This document shows, one piece after another, positions 47,355-54,806 of a stretch of DNA of 64,000 bases (within the stretch, counting starts at the first letter, position 1; each line of letters opens with the position of its first letter). The stretch is from Gammaproteobacteria bacterium. GTDB taxonomy: Bacteria; Pseudomonadota; Gammaproteobacteria; Steroidobacterales; Steroidobacteraceae. The notes beneath the pieces were generated by a model. That model saw only the letters and a list, made by a program, of their open reading frames with translations, did not search any database and had not been told where the DNA came from. The position numbers and the translations under genes are program-made. The DNA lies in assembly GCA_025355645.1 (NCBI GenBank), contig JANXZG010000026.1, positions 62,001 through 126,000 on the forward strand. Direction: 5' to 3'.

Positions 47355-48533
47355 ATGAATTCTCAGCTCCGTATCAAAGATCCGGCATCGGTGGCCACCG
47401 CCGTCGCCGCTGCCTGCACGCTCACGCTGGTCGCCTGTGGTGGTGGCGGGAGTGGAGGCGGTTCGATGACCACAACTCCCCCGCCCCCCGCGGGTTTCCT
47501 CGATACGGCACTGGTGTCGGATGCGCCCGGGGTGGTTGCGACGACCACGATCATCGATTCGAACCTGCAAAATCCCTGGGGCGTTGCTTTTGCGCCGGGC
47601 AATCCGTTCTGGATATCCGACGAAGCCAATAGCGTGACTACGCTTTACACGGGTACCGGCACGGTCGTGACCAATAGCGCGAGCGGCCTCTCGACCCAGG
47701 CCGGCATCACGATTCCGCCAAATTCACTCGGCGCGCCTGCCAATCCGACCGGTCAGATCTTCAATGGCACGGGCGGCTTTGCCATCGGCGGGCAGTCGGC
47801 TATATTCATTCTGGACGGCCAGGGTGGAACGATTTCCGGTTGGAGCGGCGGGGCCGCGGCCGCGACCGCATTCGATGACACGCTCGCACACCCGGCGAGT
47901 CCGGCGGTCTACAAGGGCCTGGCGATCGGCTCGGTAGGAACTGCGAACTTTCTGTACGCCACGGATTTTCATAACAGCAAGGTCGATGTGTTCGACACCA
48001 ACTTCACCGAGCCTGCCGCCATGCAGGGGCTGTTCGTAGATCCGGCACCCGTTGCAGGCTTCGCGCCGTTCGGCATCACCGCGGCAGGTACGCAGCTGTA
48101 TGTCACCTACGCCATGCAGGATGCGGCTGCGCACGATGAAATGCTTGGCGCCGGCTTAGGCTACGTCGACGTGTTTGACATGAGTGGCAACTTCGTCAGT
48201 CGCTTTGCCTCACAGGGTGTACTTAATGCACCTTGGGGCGTTGCGGTGGCGCCGGCAGGATTCGGATCGCTCGCGGGCGATGTCCTGATCGGCAACTTTG
48301 GCGATGGACATATCAATGCCTTCACGACTGCCGGCGCTACCGTCGGGGCGATGGCGGCAAACAACGGCGGCACGGTGGCGATCCCGGGCCTATGGGCGCT
48401 GGTGTTCGGCAATGGGGATGCGGATAAGCCGGTGAATACGCTGTTTTACACGGCCGGATTTGCCAACCAGACCGATGGCGTGTTCGGTACCATCACGGTC
48501 TCCACGTCGACCGGCGGCGGGAACCCGTACTGA
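47355..48533 (+). CDS. TIGR03118-like beta-propeller lipoprotein
   Basis: 392 aa. The signal peptide ends in a lipobox (TLTLVAC, Cys28) followed by a Gly/Ser-rich linker and Pro-rich stretch. The rest consists of propeller-like repeats: NPWGVAFAPGNPFWISDEAN, FAPFGITAAGTQLYVTYA and APWGVAVAPAGFGS followed by GDVLIGNFGDGHINAF. It resembles the TIGR03118 family; function unknown. A strong GGAGGGT ribosome-binding site precedes ATG 47355, and a candidate ECF promoter lies at 47288-47312. It probably sits on the periplasmic side of a membrane. Confidence 0.85.
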   Translation: MNSQLRIKDPASVATAVAAACTLTLVACGGGGSGGGSMTTTPPPPAGFLDTALVSDAPGVVATTTIIDSNLQNPWGVAFAPGNPFWISDEANSVTTLYTGTGTVVTNSASGLSTQAGITIPPNSLGAPANPTGQIFNGTGGFAIGGQSAIFILDGQGGTISGWSGGAAAATAFDDTLAHPASPAVYKGLAIGSVGTANFLYATDFHNSKVDVFDTNFTEPAAMQGLFVDPAPVAGFAPFGITAAGTQLYVTYAMQDAAAHDEMLGAGLGYVDVFDMSGNFVSRFASQGVLNAPWGVAVAPAGFGSLAGDVLIGNFGDGHINAFTTAGATVGAMAANNGGTVAIPGLWALVFGNGDADKPVNTLFYTAGFANQTDGVFGTITVSTSTGGGNPY

Positions 48534-48554
48534 TTGGGAAGCAGGCCGGGTTTC

Positions 48555-49790
48555 CTACTGGCAGCGCTGGACATGATGTGACATCACGTCCAGCGCTGCG
48601 CAGACATCCGGCACGGCAGGCGGCTCGCTGCTCAGCAAAACTTCCACTTCACGCGCCGTCAGGTGACTCTGCTTTGAGCGCAGCAGCGCGATGACCCCGG
48701 AGATCTCAGCCGTGGCGAGCGAACTGCCATTGTAGAAGTCGTAATGGTCATCGGGAGCAAGCGACAGGACATCCCGGCCCGGCGCGCGGATCACGCCAGT
48801 GGTGGTGAAGTTATTCTCGATGGCGTCGACCGCGATGACGTGCGCAATATTCGTCGGAAACGCATCGCGCAGGCCGTCGGGCGGAATTGCGCCGACCACG
48901 ATGATGCCGTCATCCTGCGCGCGGCGAATCAACCGCGACAGCAGTGGATCATCCGGTCCATCCAAACTCAGGTTGATGATATCGACCCGTGCCTCGATGG
49001 CGGCGGCGATCGCCTGGGCGAGGGTGAAGGTGTTGCAGGTCGCGCGCACGCCGCCGACCGCGGCGCGCCAGCAGGCCTTGTAGGCGAGCAGCGCGGCATC
49101 CGGGGCAATGCCAACGATGCCGATCCCGTTTCCAGGGACCGCACCTATAATGCCGGCCATGGCCGTGCCGTGTGCGTCTGACTGAAAGACGCCGGCATCG
49201 TTATCAACAAAATTACGTGACACCAGCGTGTTCGGCAGGTCGACATGGTGCACCTGCACACCGGTGTCAATCACCGCGACCCGCACGCCACTGCCGCGGC
49301 TCAGTGCGTGAGCTTGCGCGACGCCGAGCTGGTCGATGTTGTGTTGCAGCTGCGCATACGGATCATTGTAGGGCAGCGTTGCGGTCTCAAAATTAAGCAG
49401 CGGCTCGACCGATTCAACGCGTGGGTCGCGGGCGAGACGGGCCATGAGCTCAATCGGATCTGCGCCCGGCGGCAGCTCATACACCAGACAGTTCACGCCC
49501 AGCATTGCGATGGGCCAACTTGCGCTCTCGCGCAGGTGATATTCGCGCACGAGTGCCCGACCTACCGCCCGCGCGGCGCCGCCGGCCATGTAAGGCCCGG
49601 CCTGGTCGTAGCCGCGCGCGGAGGATGCGGCGCGCGTCGCAGAGGAGTTCACCGGGTTACGGATCGTCAGTACAACAAAGTTCTGCGGCGATGCGCGCGC
49701 AGCAGCCGGCAATGTTGCGCTCGGGCGCAGCGGCACGCTGGCTTGACAGGCGGCCAGGAAAAGCGCGATGAGGCAGATCAGCCCTTTCAC
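48555..49790 (-). CDS. Subtilisin-like serine protease (S8 family), lipoprotein
   Basis: 411 aa. Signal peptide with lipobox LFLAAC (Cys15). A propeptide-like region (about 95-135) contains ARLARDPRVESVEPLLNFE. The triad is Asp175 (VAVIDTGVQVHHVD), His207 (SDAHGTAMAG) and Ser357 (NGSSLATAEISG). The usual oxyanion-hole Asn is not seen: the aligned region reads VVGAIPPDG. Activity may therefore be weak or specialised. The GTG start overlaps the anti-sigma stop by 4 nt, so protease, anti-sigma and ECF sigma form one operon; a role in signal transduction of that system is inferred from this order. Confidence 0.9.
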   Translation of the reverse strand: MKGLICLIALFLAACQASVPLRPSATLPAAARASPQNFVVLTIRNPVNSSATRAASSARGYDQAGPYMAGGAARAVGRALVREYHLRESASWPIAMLGVNCLVYELPPGADPIELMARLARDPRVESVEPLLNFETATLPYNDPYAQLQHNIDQLGVAQAHALSRGSGVRVAVIDTGVQVHHVDLPNTLVSRNFVDNDAGVFQSDAHGTAMAGIIGAVPGNGIGIVGIAPDAALLAYKACWRAAVGGVRATCNTFTLAQAIAAAIEARVDIINLSLDGPDDPLLSRLIRRAQDDGIIVVGAIPPDGLRDAFPTNIAHVIAVDAIENNFTTTGVIRAPGRDVLSLAPDDHYDFYNGSSLATAEISGVIALLRSKQSHLTAREVEVLLSSEPPAVPDVCAALDVMSHHVQRCQ

Positions 49791-50485
49791 CGCAAGGCAA
49801 CCTCATCGTGCGGCGCGGGCTCGGCAAATCTGACCTGCCCATTCGCGCGCAGCGCCGCGACCGCCCGGTCCAGGCGTCCGTTCGCCTCGTGTGGATCGGT
49901 GAATGCGAGCGTATAGACCCCGGCATGGCTCGGGCCCCTGACGATACTAAGGGCATTCGCCGCGAGAAGGTCGTTCAGCGCGCCAAGCGTGGCATCGGGC
50001 GCGAAGACCGCACGAATGTGTTCACCGTCAGCCGGTGGCGTGACATCCGCAAACAAAGTTGCGTAGCGTGGCTCCTGGTTCGCGCCCGCCTGACGATGAA
50101 ACATCACGGTGCCAATGGCTCCAAGCGCAACCGCCTGGACCAGCGCGGCCGCCGCAAGCCACGGCACCGCGCTGCGGCGATGCGCCGGGATCGCAGCGGC
50201 GTGAGCAATTGCAGGCGTGCTGGCCGGGGATTCGCGCTCCAGCTCATCAATGCGCGACAACGTCCGGGCGAGCCCGGGTTGCGGCGCGTAGTCGACGCTG
50301 GATTCGGTTTTCATCAGTGCCCGGATTGCGCGCTCGTGAACTTCATCCTCGCGGCAAATCGTGCAGCGCGCGAGGTGGCGCGTGACACGCGCGGTATCGG
50401 CCGCATCGAGCCGCCCAGCCACATGCCAGGGCAGCAGGCGCGCAGCCTCTTCCTCACAACGCTCACTCTGCAGGTGATTATTCAT
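49787..50485 (-). CDS. Anti-sigma factor, zinc-finger (ZAS) type with propeptide-like periplasmic domain
   Basis: 232 aa. Cytoplasmic zinc-binding anti-sigma domain with HLARCTIC (H37-x3-C41-x2-C44). One membrane helix at about 107-129. The periplasmic part (157-225) has HIRAVFAPDATLGALNDLL, IVRGPSHAGVYTLAF and ALRANGQVRFAEPAP, a pattern typical of subtilase propeptide (I9/fervidolysin prodomain-like) folds. I start at ATG 50485 (MNNHLQSERCEEEAARLL), overlapping the sigma stop as ATGA; the longer frame lies in the sigma gene. It should hold the sigma factor inactive and may contact the adjacent protease. Confidence 0.88.
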   Translation of the reverse strand: MNNHLQSERCEEEAARLLPWHVAGRLDAADTARVTRHLARCTICREDEVHERAIRALMKTESSVDYAPQPGLARTLSRIDELERESPASTPAIAHAAAIPAHRRSAVPWLAAAALVQAVALGAIGTVMFHRQAGANQEPRYATLFADVTPPADGEHIRAVFAPDATLGALNDLLAANALSIVRGPSHAGVYTLAFTDPHEANGRLDRAVAALRANGQVRFAEPAPHDEVALR

Positions 50486-51084
50486 AGCGACTTCTCCAGA
50501 CCAGGTGCCGAATCGGCCAGTATCGTCCGCAGCTTGCGCCGGGCATTGAACATGCGCGTCTTTACGGTATTGACCGGACATTCCATGATCTCCGCCACCT
50601 CTTCGCAGGAATGGTCCATGTAATAAGTGAATTCGAGCACCAGGCGCTGCTCAAGCGGCAGTTTCGCAAGTCCCGCCGCGAGCAGCTGACGTTGTTCAAG
50701 CGCCTGTGCACTGTCACTGACGCTGCCCTCGGATTCTGCGATTTCCAGCATCATGGCGCGCTCGTGGGTCGCGGCCCTGCGGATCATGTTCAGGGCGCGC
50801 CGGTACGCGATACCCATGATCCAGGTCGAAACCCGCGATGCATTGCGGAATTCCCCGGCGCGTTGCCATACGATCCACAACGTGTCATTGATGATTTCCT
50901 CCGCATCGGCATAGCGGTGCAGCAGGCGGGTCAGGAAGCGGGCCAGCCGCCGGTGATAGCGCAGGTACAGGTCGCGAAAAGCGTCCCTATCGCCTGCGCT
51001 GATTCGGCGCAGCAGTTCTCGTTCCAGTTCATTTGCCGCTAGTCCGGGGCCCCCGGAGTCGAAATGGAAGTCCTCGCTATTCAA
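50482..51084 (-). CDS. ECF-family RNA polymerase sigma factor
   Basis: 200 aa. Region 2: FRDLYLRYHRRLARFLTRLL, DAEEIINDTLWIVWQRAGEF, STWIMGIAYRRALNMIRR. Region 4: LPLEQRLVLEFTYYMDHSCE, EVAEIMECPVNTVKTRMFNA. It is distinct from the RpoE protein in this window. The start appears to be a TTG at 51084: an upstream ATG in the same frame is followed by a stop after three codons, and no ATG follows before region 2. First gene of the sigma/anti-sigma/protease operon, with a candidate self-type promoter at 51133-51157. Confidence 0.9.
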   Translation of the reverse strand: MNSEDFHFDSGGPGLAANELERELLRRISAGDRDAFRDLYLRYHRRLARFLTRLLHRYADAEEIINDTLWIVWQRAGEFRNASRVSTWIMGIAYRRALNMIRRAATHERAMMLEIAESEGSVSDSAQALEQRQLLAAGLAKLPLEQRLVLEFTYYMDHSCEEVAEIMECPVNTVKTRMFNARRKLRTILADSAPGLEKSL

Positions 51085-51132
51085 TTACTTACCCATAGTT
51101 ACTCGCCTGAGGATAAATTCTTACCTCGGTAT

Positions 51133-51157
51133 GTACCGCGAGCCCTGCATAAGGTTC
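51133..51157 (-). promoter_or_regulatory. Candidate autoregulatory ECF promoter (GAACC-N14-CGGTAC)
   Basis: On the minus strand GAACC (51153-51157) and CGGTAC (51133-51138) are separated by 14 nt, 48 nt before the sigma start codon. The same arrangement precedes the exported proteins at 47355 and 52004. ECF sigma genes commonly control their own promoter, which supports this assignment. Confidence 0.6.
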
Positions 51158-51163
51158 ATGCAT

Positions 51164-51883
51164 TCAGAAGCGCCAGATCGCCGAGAGCACCCAGGTGCCA
51201 TTCGCACTGGCGCCCTCGAACAGCCGATTGACCGTGGAATCAGCAAAGAACCGCGACAAGTCAAAGGTAACGCGCCGATGCACGTATTGTAAGCCAGCGT
51301 TGCCTGCCCAGTAGTGCACACCAAACAGCTTGTGCAAATCGTAGTAGCCAACGTCCGCATTCAGCGCAAAGGCCGCCGGCAGCGGCCAGCGCAGCGCGAG
51401 TTCATAGGCCACGCTCGCGCGCCGGTTCGCGACCCCCAGCGTGCTATACAGTGTACTGTCCGGCTGGTAGGAGACTGTTGCGACCACTTCATCCAGGTAA
51501 CTTGCCGATAGCGCCAGCTCGTCATAGTTATAGTGAACGGGACGCGAGTCATTCAGATATTGGTAATGGGTATAGCTTAACGTCGCGTTGAACTGATCCC
51601 CGAGCGGGCGGCGTATTCCGCCGTATACATCGAGCTCAAGCGCCGCGACCCCAAAAGGGTACGGATCCACGTTGGACGCCCAGGTCCCGGCAAACCAGCC
51701 CTGCGGACTCTGGTAATTGGCGCCGAGTTGCAACGCGCCGCTGTCATAGGTCTGGGAAACGCCGCGAAAAACATAATCGGTGGTCGCGCCGACCGAGCCA
51801 CTCCAAGGCCCGTCCGCGGCGCTGGCGAGCATGGGCATGGCGGCAAGCCCCAGTATCTGCAGCAATGCACCCCTCTTTCGCAT
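51164..51883 (-). CDS. TIGR02001 family outer membrane protein
   Basis: 239 aa. Signal peptide (MRKRGALLQILGLAAMPMLASA). SGSVGATTDYVFRGVSQTYD and QLGANYQSPQGWFAGTWASN are the TIGR02001 (Gcw_chp) hallmarks, followed by alternating beta-strands ending in the aromatic VLSAIWRF expected of an outer-membrane barrel. Function unknown; relatives are often near environmental or light-responsive genes. I chose ATG 51883. It precedes the ECF sigma operon on the same strand with a 79-nt gap, and it lacks the GAACC-N14 motif upstream. Confidence 0.88.
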   Translation of the reverse strand: MRKRGALLQILGLAAMPMLASAADGPWSGSVGATTDYVFRGVSQTYDSGALQLGANYQSPQGWFAGTWASNVDPYPFGVAALELDVYGGIRRPLGDQFNATLSYTHYQYLNDSRPVHYNYDELALSASYLDEVVATVSYQPDSTLYSTLGVANRRASVAYELALRWPLPAAFALNADVGYYDLHKLFGVHYWAGNAGLQYVHRRVTFDLSRFFADSTVNRLFEGASANGTWVLSAIWRF

Positions 51884-51943
51884 TGCGGCCAGTATACGGA
51901 TTCCGGCCAGTACCCACCCCATTGGTCGGGGGCGCGCCTTCGA

Positions 51944-51968
51944 GAACCTTTCGGCCGCCTCACGTTAC
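51944..51968 (+). promoter_or_regulatory. Candidate ECF promoter (GAACC-N14-CGTTAC) of the propeller gene at 52004
   Basis: GAACC at 51944-51948 and CGTTAC at 51963-51968 are separated by 14 nt, 35 nt before the ATG at 52004. It differs from the other two copies only by T for G in the second box. It lies in the divergent gap shared with the TIGR02001 gene. Confidence 0.55.
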
Positions 51969-52003
51969 CCATCACCGGTATCGCATAACAAAAGGGGCAT
52001 CGC

Positions 52004-53113
52004 ATGACTAAATCCACGCTTACACCTAATCAAACTCCATGGCCTACCCTAGCCGTGATCGCGCTCGCCGGCTGCCTTGGGCAAAGCACCGCGATGGCCG
52101 GGGACACAGCATTTATTCCACGCACGGTCAATTCCTCGACGGTCCCTCCCAATGGGGATGTCAATCCTTATGGGGTCGCATTCGTGCCCGAGGGGTTTCC
52201 ATCCGGCGGCGCCCTGGCCGCCGGCGATGTGCTGGTTAGCAATTTCAACAACAGTAACAATCTTCAGGGCGCGGGCACTACGATCATTCAGCTGCGGCCA
52301 ACGGGATCAATCGCGCCGCCGGGCACAGCGGTCGCCTTCTTTAGCAGCACGTTGCAAGGCCTGAGCACAGCACTTGGCACGCTGCGCGCAGGGTTCGTGA
52401 TCGTCGGCAATGTGCCGACCACTGACGGAACCTTTAAGACCATCGGCCAGGGCGCACTGCAGGTGCTGGATCGCAATGGCACAGTCGTGCAGACCTGGAC
52501 TGATAAGCACTTCCTGGATGGTCCCTGGGATTTGACTATCGATGATCATGGCAGCTGGGCCCTGATCTTCGTCTCGGATGTCCTGAGCGGGACGGTCACG
52601 CGCCTCGAAGTTGGCGTATCTTCAACGGCTGTGTCGCTCATGAGCAAGACACTGATTGCCTCCGGCTATATGAGTGTCCCCAATAGCGCGGCGCTGGTGC
52701 TCGGGCCAACCGGGCTTGCCTATGATGCCTCCAGCGATACGCTCTATGTCGCCGCGACCGCAGACAATGTCGTTTATGCGGTTCCCCAGGCCGGGCATCG
52801 TACGAGTGCAGTCACCCTCGGCAGCGTCGTTTTCGCGGGACACGAACTGCGAGGTCCGCTCGCGCTGCGCTGGGCGACCAATGGCGACCTGCTGGCCGCC
52901 AATGGCGATGCGGTTAATGCAGGCGCGCTGCATCCGAGCGAGATCGTGGAATTCACGATCGGGGGCCATTTCGTGCGGCAATACAACGTTGACTCGAGCC
53001 CGGGCGGTGCCTTCGGCATCGATACCGTGCTCGACCCCGCAGCGCATTATAACTATGCGGTCATCGATGACGTCACCAACAACCTTACTGTCACGCACAT
53101 CGGATCGCCCTAA
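52004..53113 (+). CDS. Exported beta-propeller-like protein of unknown function
   Basis: 369 aa. The N-terminal signal contains a good lipobox (ALAGC, Cys24), although a signal peptidase I site (AMA/GD) is also possible. Repeats such as NPYGVAFVPEGFPSGGALAA, GDVLVSNFNNSNN, GPWDLTIDDHG and GPTGLAYDASSDTLYVAA look like NHL/six-bladed propeller blades. It shares the PxGVA...GDVL(I/V)xNF blade motif with the protein at 47355. AGGGG ribosome-binding site before ATG 52004; candidate ECF promoter at 51944-51968; strong terminator after the stop. Confidence 0.8.
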   Translation: MTKSTLTPNQTPWPTLAVIALAGCLGQSTAMAGDTAFIPRTVNSSTVPPNGDVNPYGVAFVPEGFPSGGALAAGDVLVSNFNNSNNLQGAGTTIIQLRPTGSIAPPGTAVAFFSSTLQGLSTALGTLRAGFVIVGNVPTTDGTFKTIGQGALQVLDRNGTVVQTWTDKHFLDGPWDLTIDDHGSWALIFVSDVLSGTVTRLEVGVSSTAVSLMSKTLIASGYMSVPNSAALVLGPTGLAYDASSDTLYVAATADNVVYAVPQAGHRTSAVTLGSVVFAGHELRGPLALRWATNGDLLAANGDAVNAGALHPSEIVEFTIGGHFVRQYNVDSSPGGAFGIDTVLDPAAHYNYAVIDDVTNNLTVTHIGSP

Positions 53114-53140
53114 ACCAATGTGATTGTCGATAGTGCAGGC

Positions 53141-53186
53141 GCCGCACAACGGGCTGAACATTAACAGCTCGTGGTGCGGCTTTTTT
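53141..53186 (+). terminator. Rho-independent terminator after the propeller gene
   Basis: GCCGCAC (53141-53147) pairs with GTGCGGC (53174-53180), with an inner helix CGGGCTG/CAGCTCG, followed by six T at 53181-53186. It starts 27 nt after the stop codon at 53113. The remainder of the gap to 53337 shows no gene. Confidence 0.85.
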
Positions 53187-53337
53187 CCTTCCGTGTTTAG
53201 CCAGCGGTGCCGGATATGGCGCGGGCCGCCTGCAGCAGCGTTGAGCAATATACGGCGGGCTGGGGCTTATCCGCAGCGCGACTATGCAGCCCTGGGGGGT
53301 CGCAGTCGATGCAGTCCGCCTGCTTTTTTTAAGGAAA

Positions 53338-54183
53338 TTACCCGCGTGGCGCGGCGAGCACCTGCACCCAGTAAAGCCCAGGCTTGGAAGTGTGGCCCGC
53401 CGCGAACGCAAGACCCATCTGCGAGAAACGTGGGTCCATGATATTTTCGCAATGCCCTGGGCTATCCAGCCAGCCTTTGACGACCTCTTCGGCCGTGGTA
53501 GGGCCGTAGGCAATATTTTCGCCTACGAGTTTCTCCTGGTAGCCGATCGCGCGCACACGGTCCGCCGGGCTATGGCCCGACAAGTCCTGATGCTCGAAGT
53601 AGTCGTGCCGGGCCATATCGGTGGCATGTCCCAGCGCTACATCCCCGAGTGGGCCCGACAGGCCAACCGGCGGCGCCGGGCCTAGCGAGTGGCTGCCACA
53701 ACGCGCCCCGCGCTGGCGCGCCTCATTGACGAGCTTAAGGACCCGCGCAGCCAGCACCGGCGCTTGCGCGAGGGTGGGCACAACATAGGGCAGCGCGAGC
53801 ATGAGCCATTTGTCTGCGCCGCGTTGATATAGCCCCACATCGACCATCGCCAGATCGGCGATGCCCTGGCAGCGCGAACCACGCAGTTGCTGCATCAGCG
53901 CGGAATCCGAGCCGGTCACGTGCAAGCCTTCAGATTTTTGCGCGGTGTATCCGCTTTGCTCCACGGCGCCTTGCAGCGTGGCGCCCGCGGCCCATCTCTT
54001 GGCTGCCCGGTCGAGCTTGACATCGTGATGAAGCGGATTTCTGACGGCCATCACCGCGCCGCAACCGCCAGCGCGCAGCGTCTGCACGACCTCGATCGTA
54101 TCAGCCCGCGCAATGGCCGAAATGCAGATTGCGACGAGCGCGCCTGCCAGGCACCAGTGCGAGGTGCGAGTAAGGATCTTCAT
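53338..54183 (-). CDS. Secreted CAP (SCP/PR1) domain protein
   Basis: 281 aa. Signal peptide (GALVAICISAIARA). The first 130 residues are a domain I do not recognise, with paired cysteines. The CAP domain begins near residue 145: LKLVNEARQRGARCG, HATDMARHDYFEHQDLSGHS, VGENIAYGPTTAEEV, KGWLDSPGHCENIMDPRFSQ and GLYWVQVLAAP. CAP proteins are extracellular and mostly of unknown function. ATG start at 54183. Confidence 0.88.
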   Translation of the reverse strand: MKILTRTSHWCLAGALVAICISAIARADTIEVVQTLRAGGCGAVMAVRNPLHHDVKLDRAAKRWAAGATLQGAVEQSGYTAQKSEGLHVTGSDSALMQQLRGSRCQGIADLAMVDVGLYQRGADKWLMLALPYVVPTLAQAPVLAARVLKLVNEARQRGARCGSHSLGPAPPVGLSGPLGDVALGHATDMARHDYFEHQDLSGHSPADRVRAIGYQEKLVGENIAYGPTTAEEVVKGWLDSPGHCENIMDPRFSQMGLAFAAGHTSKPGLYWVQVLAAPRG

Positions 54184-54270
54184 TAACCACGCTCCGGCTT
54201 AACCACTTGGTAACAGAACGCCAGGGTGGCGCGCCGGATGACCGTCATGGGCGGAACCGCATCACAATTG

Positions 54271-54729
54271 TTACTGTGCGGCGGGGTCGGCGTCTACGTA
54301 TATCGCAATTCCCCGGCCGCTCTTGGCATATACCATGTCACTGCTGCTGAAACCCACGCCTACCGACCCATGGCCGCCGGACAGGCCTGTTCCGACGCCG
54401 ACGCCGCCCGATCCTATCTCCTGATCGCCTACATCCTACAACAGGATGCCATTGGCGCCGAGTTTCGCCGCCTCACCCTTGAGTCGCTTAATGACCGCAT
54501 CGATCTTTCCCTGCGCGGTGATCGACAGCGAGTGCCTGCTCGAGGTGTCGAGGATCGCGATCTGTTCATACTTTGCTTGCGGCGGATGCAGGTATAGCTG
54601 CACCTGGTCCGCGGATATCTCCGGGCGCACCTTGCCAACGATGACATGCGAAGTCACGCAAGCGCCCGCAAGCACCGTGATTGCGGCGACAGCGACGCGA
54701 ATGATTCCGGAAAAATCGGGTTGGGCCAC
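54271..54729 (-). pseudogene. Lipoprotein gene interrupted by an in-frame amber codon
   Basis: From a GTG at 54729, preceded by GAGGA, the frame gives a lipoprotein signal (VAAITVLAGAC) and LYLHPPQAKYEQIAILDTSS, then IKRLKGEAAKLGANGILL and a TAG at 54436-54438. Beyond it the same frame stays open for 54 codons, reading DVGDQEIGSGGVGVGTGLSG and ending SSSDMVYAKSGRGIAIYVDA then DPAAQ and TAA at 54271-54273. Family members with this organisation continue through LLQxVGDQ, so the TAG replaces a Gln CAG by a single base change. It is either a recent nonsense mutation, a sequencing error or a read-through site. The truncated form would be 97 aa. Confidence 0.7.
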
Positions 54730-54806
54730 AGTTACATCCTCGCAGTTGACCGAATAGGCGCAGCTGTCATTATGGCGGCCCTGCGTCGCGAGTACCAATT
54801 CCTGCC

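Noticed and set aside
46892-47356. Longer cupin reading frame starting at 47356
   Set aside because: The first 46 residues have no cupin similarity and would overlap the divergent gene's promoter and start codon.
51436-51470. ACAG/CTGT LexA-like sequence
   Set aside because: Half-sites are not correctly spaced and it lies inside the TIGR02001 coding region.
53311-53330. GCAG-CTGC hairpin followed by T7 upstream of the CAP gene end
   Set aside because: Only a 4-bp stem and on the strand with no gene directly before it; the strong terminator at 53141-53186 already serves the plus-strand gene.
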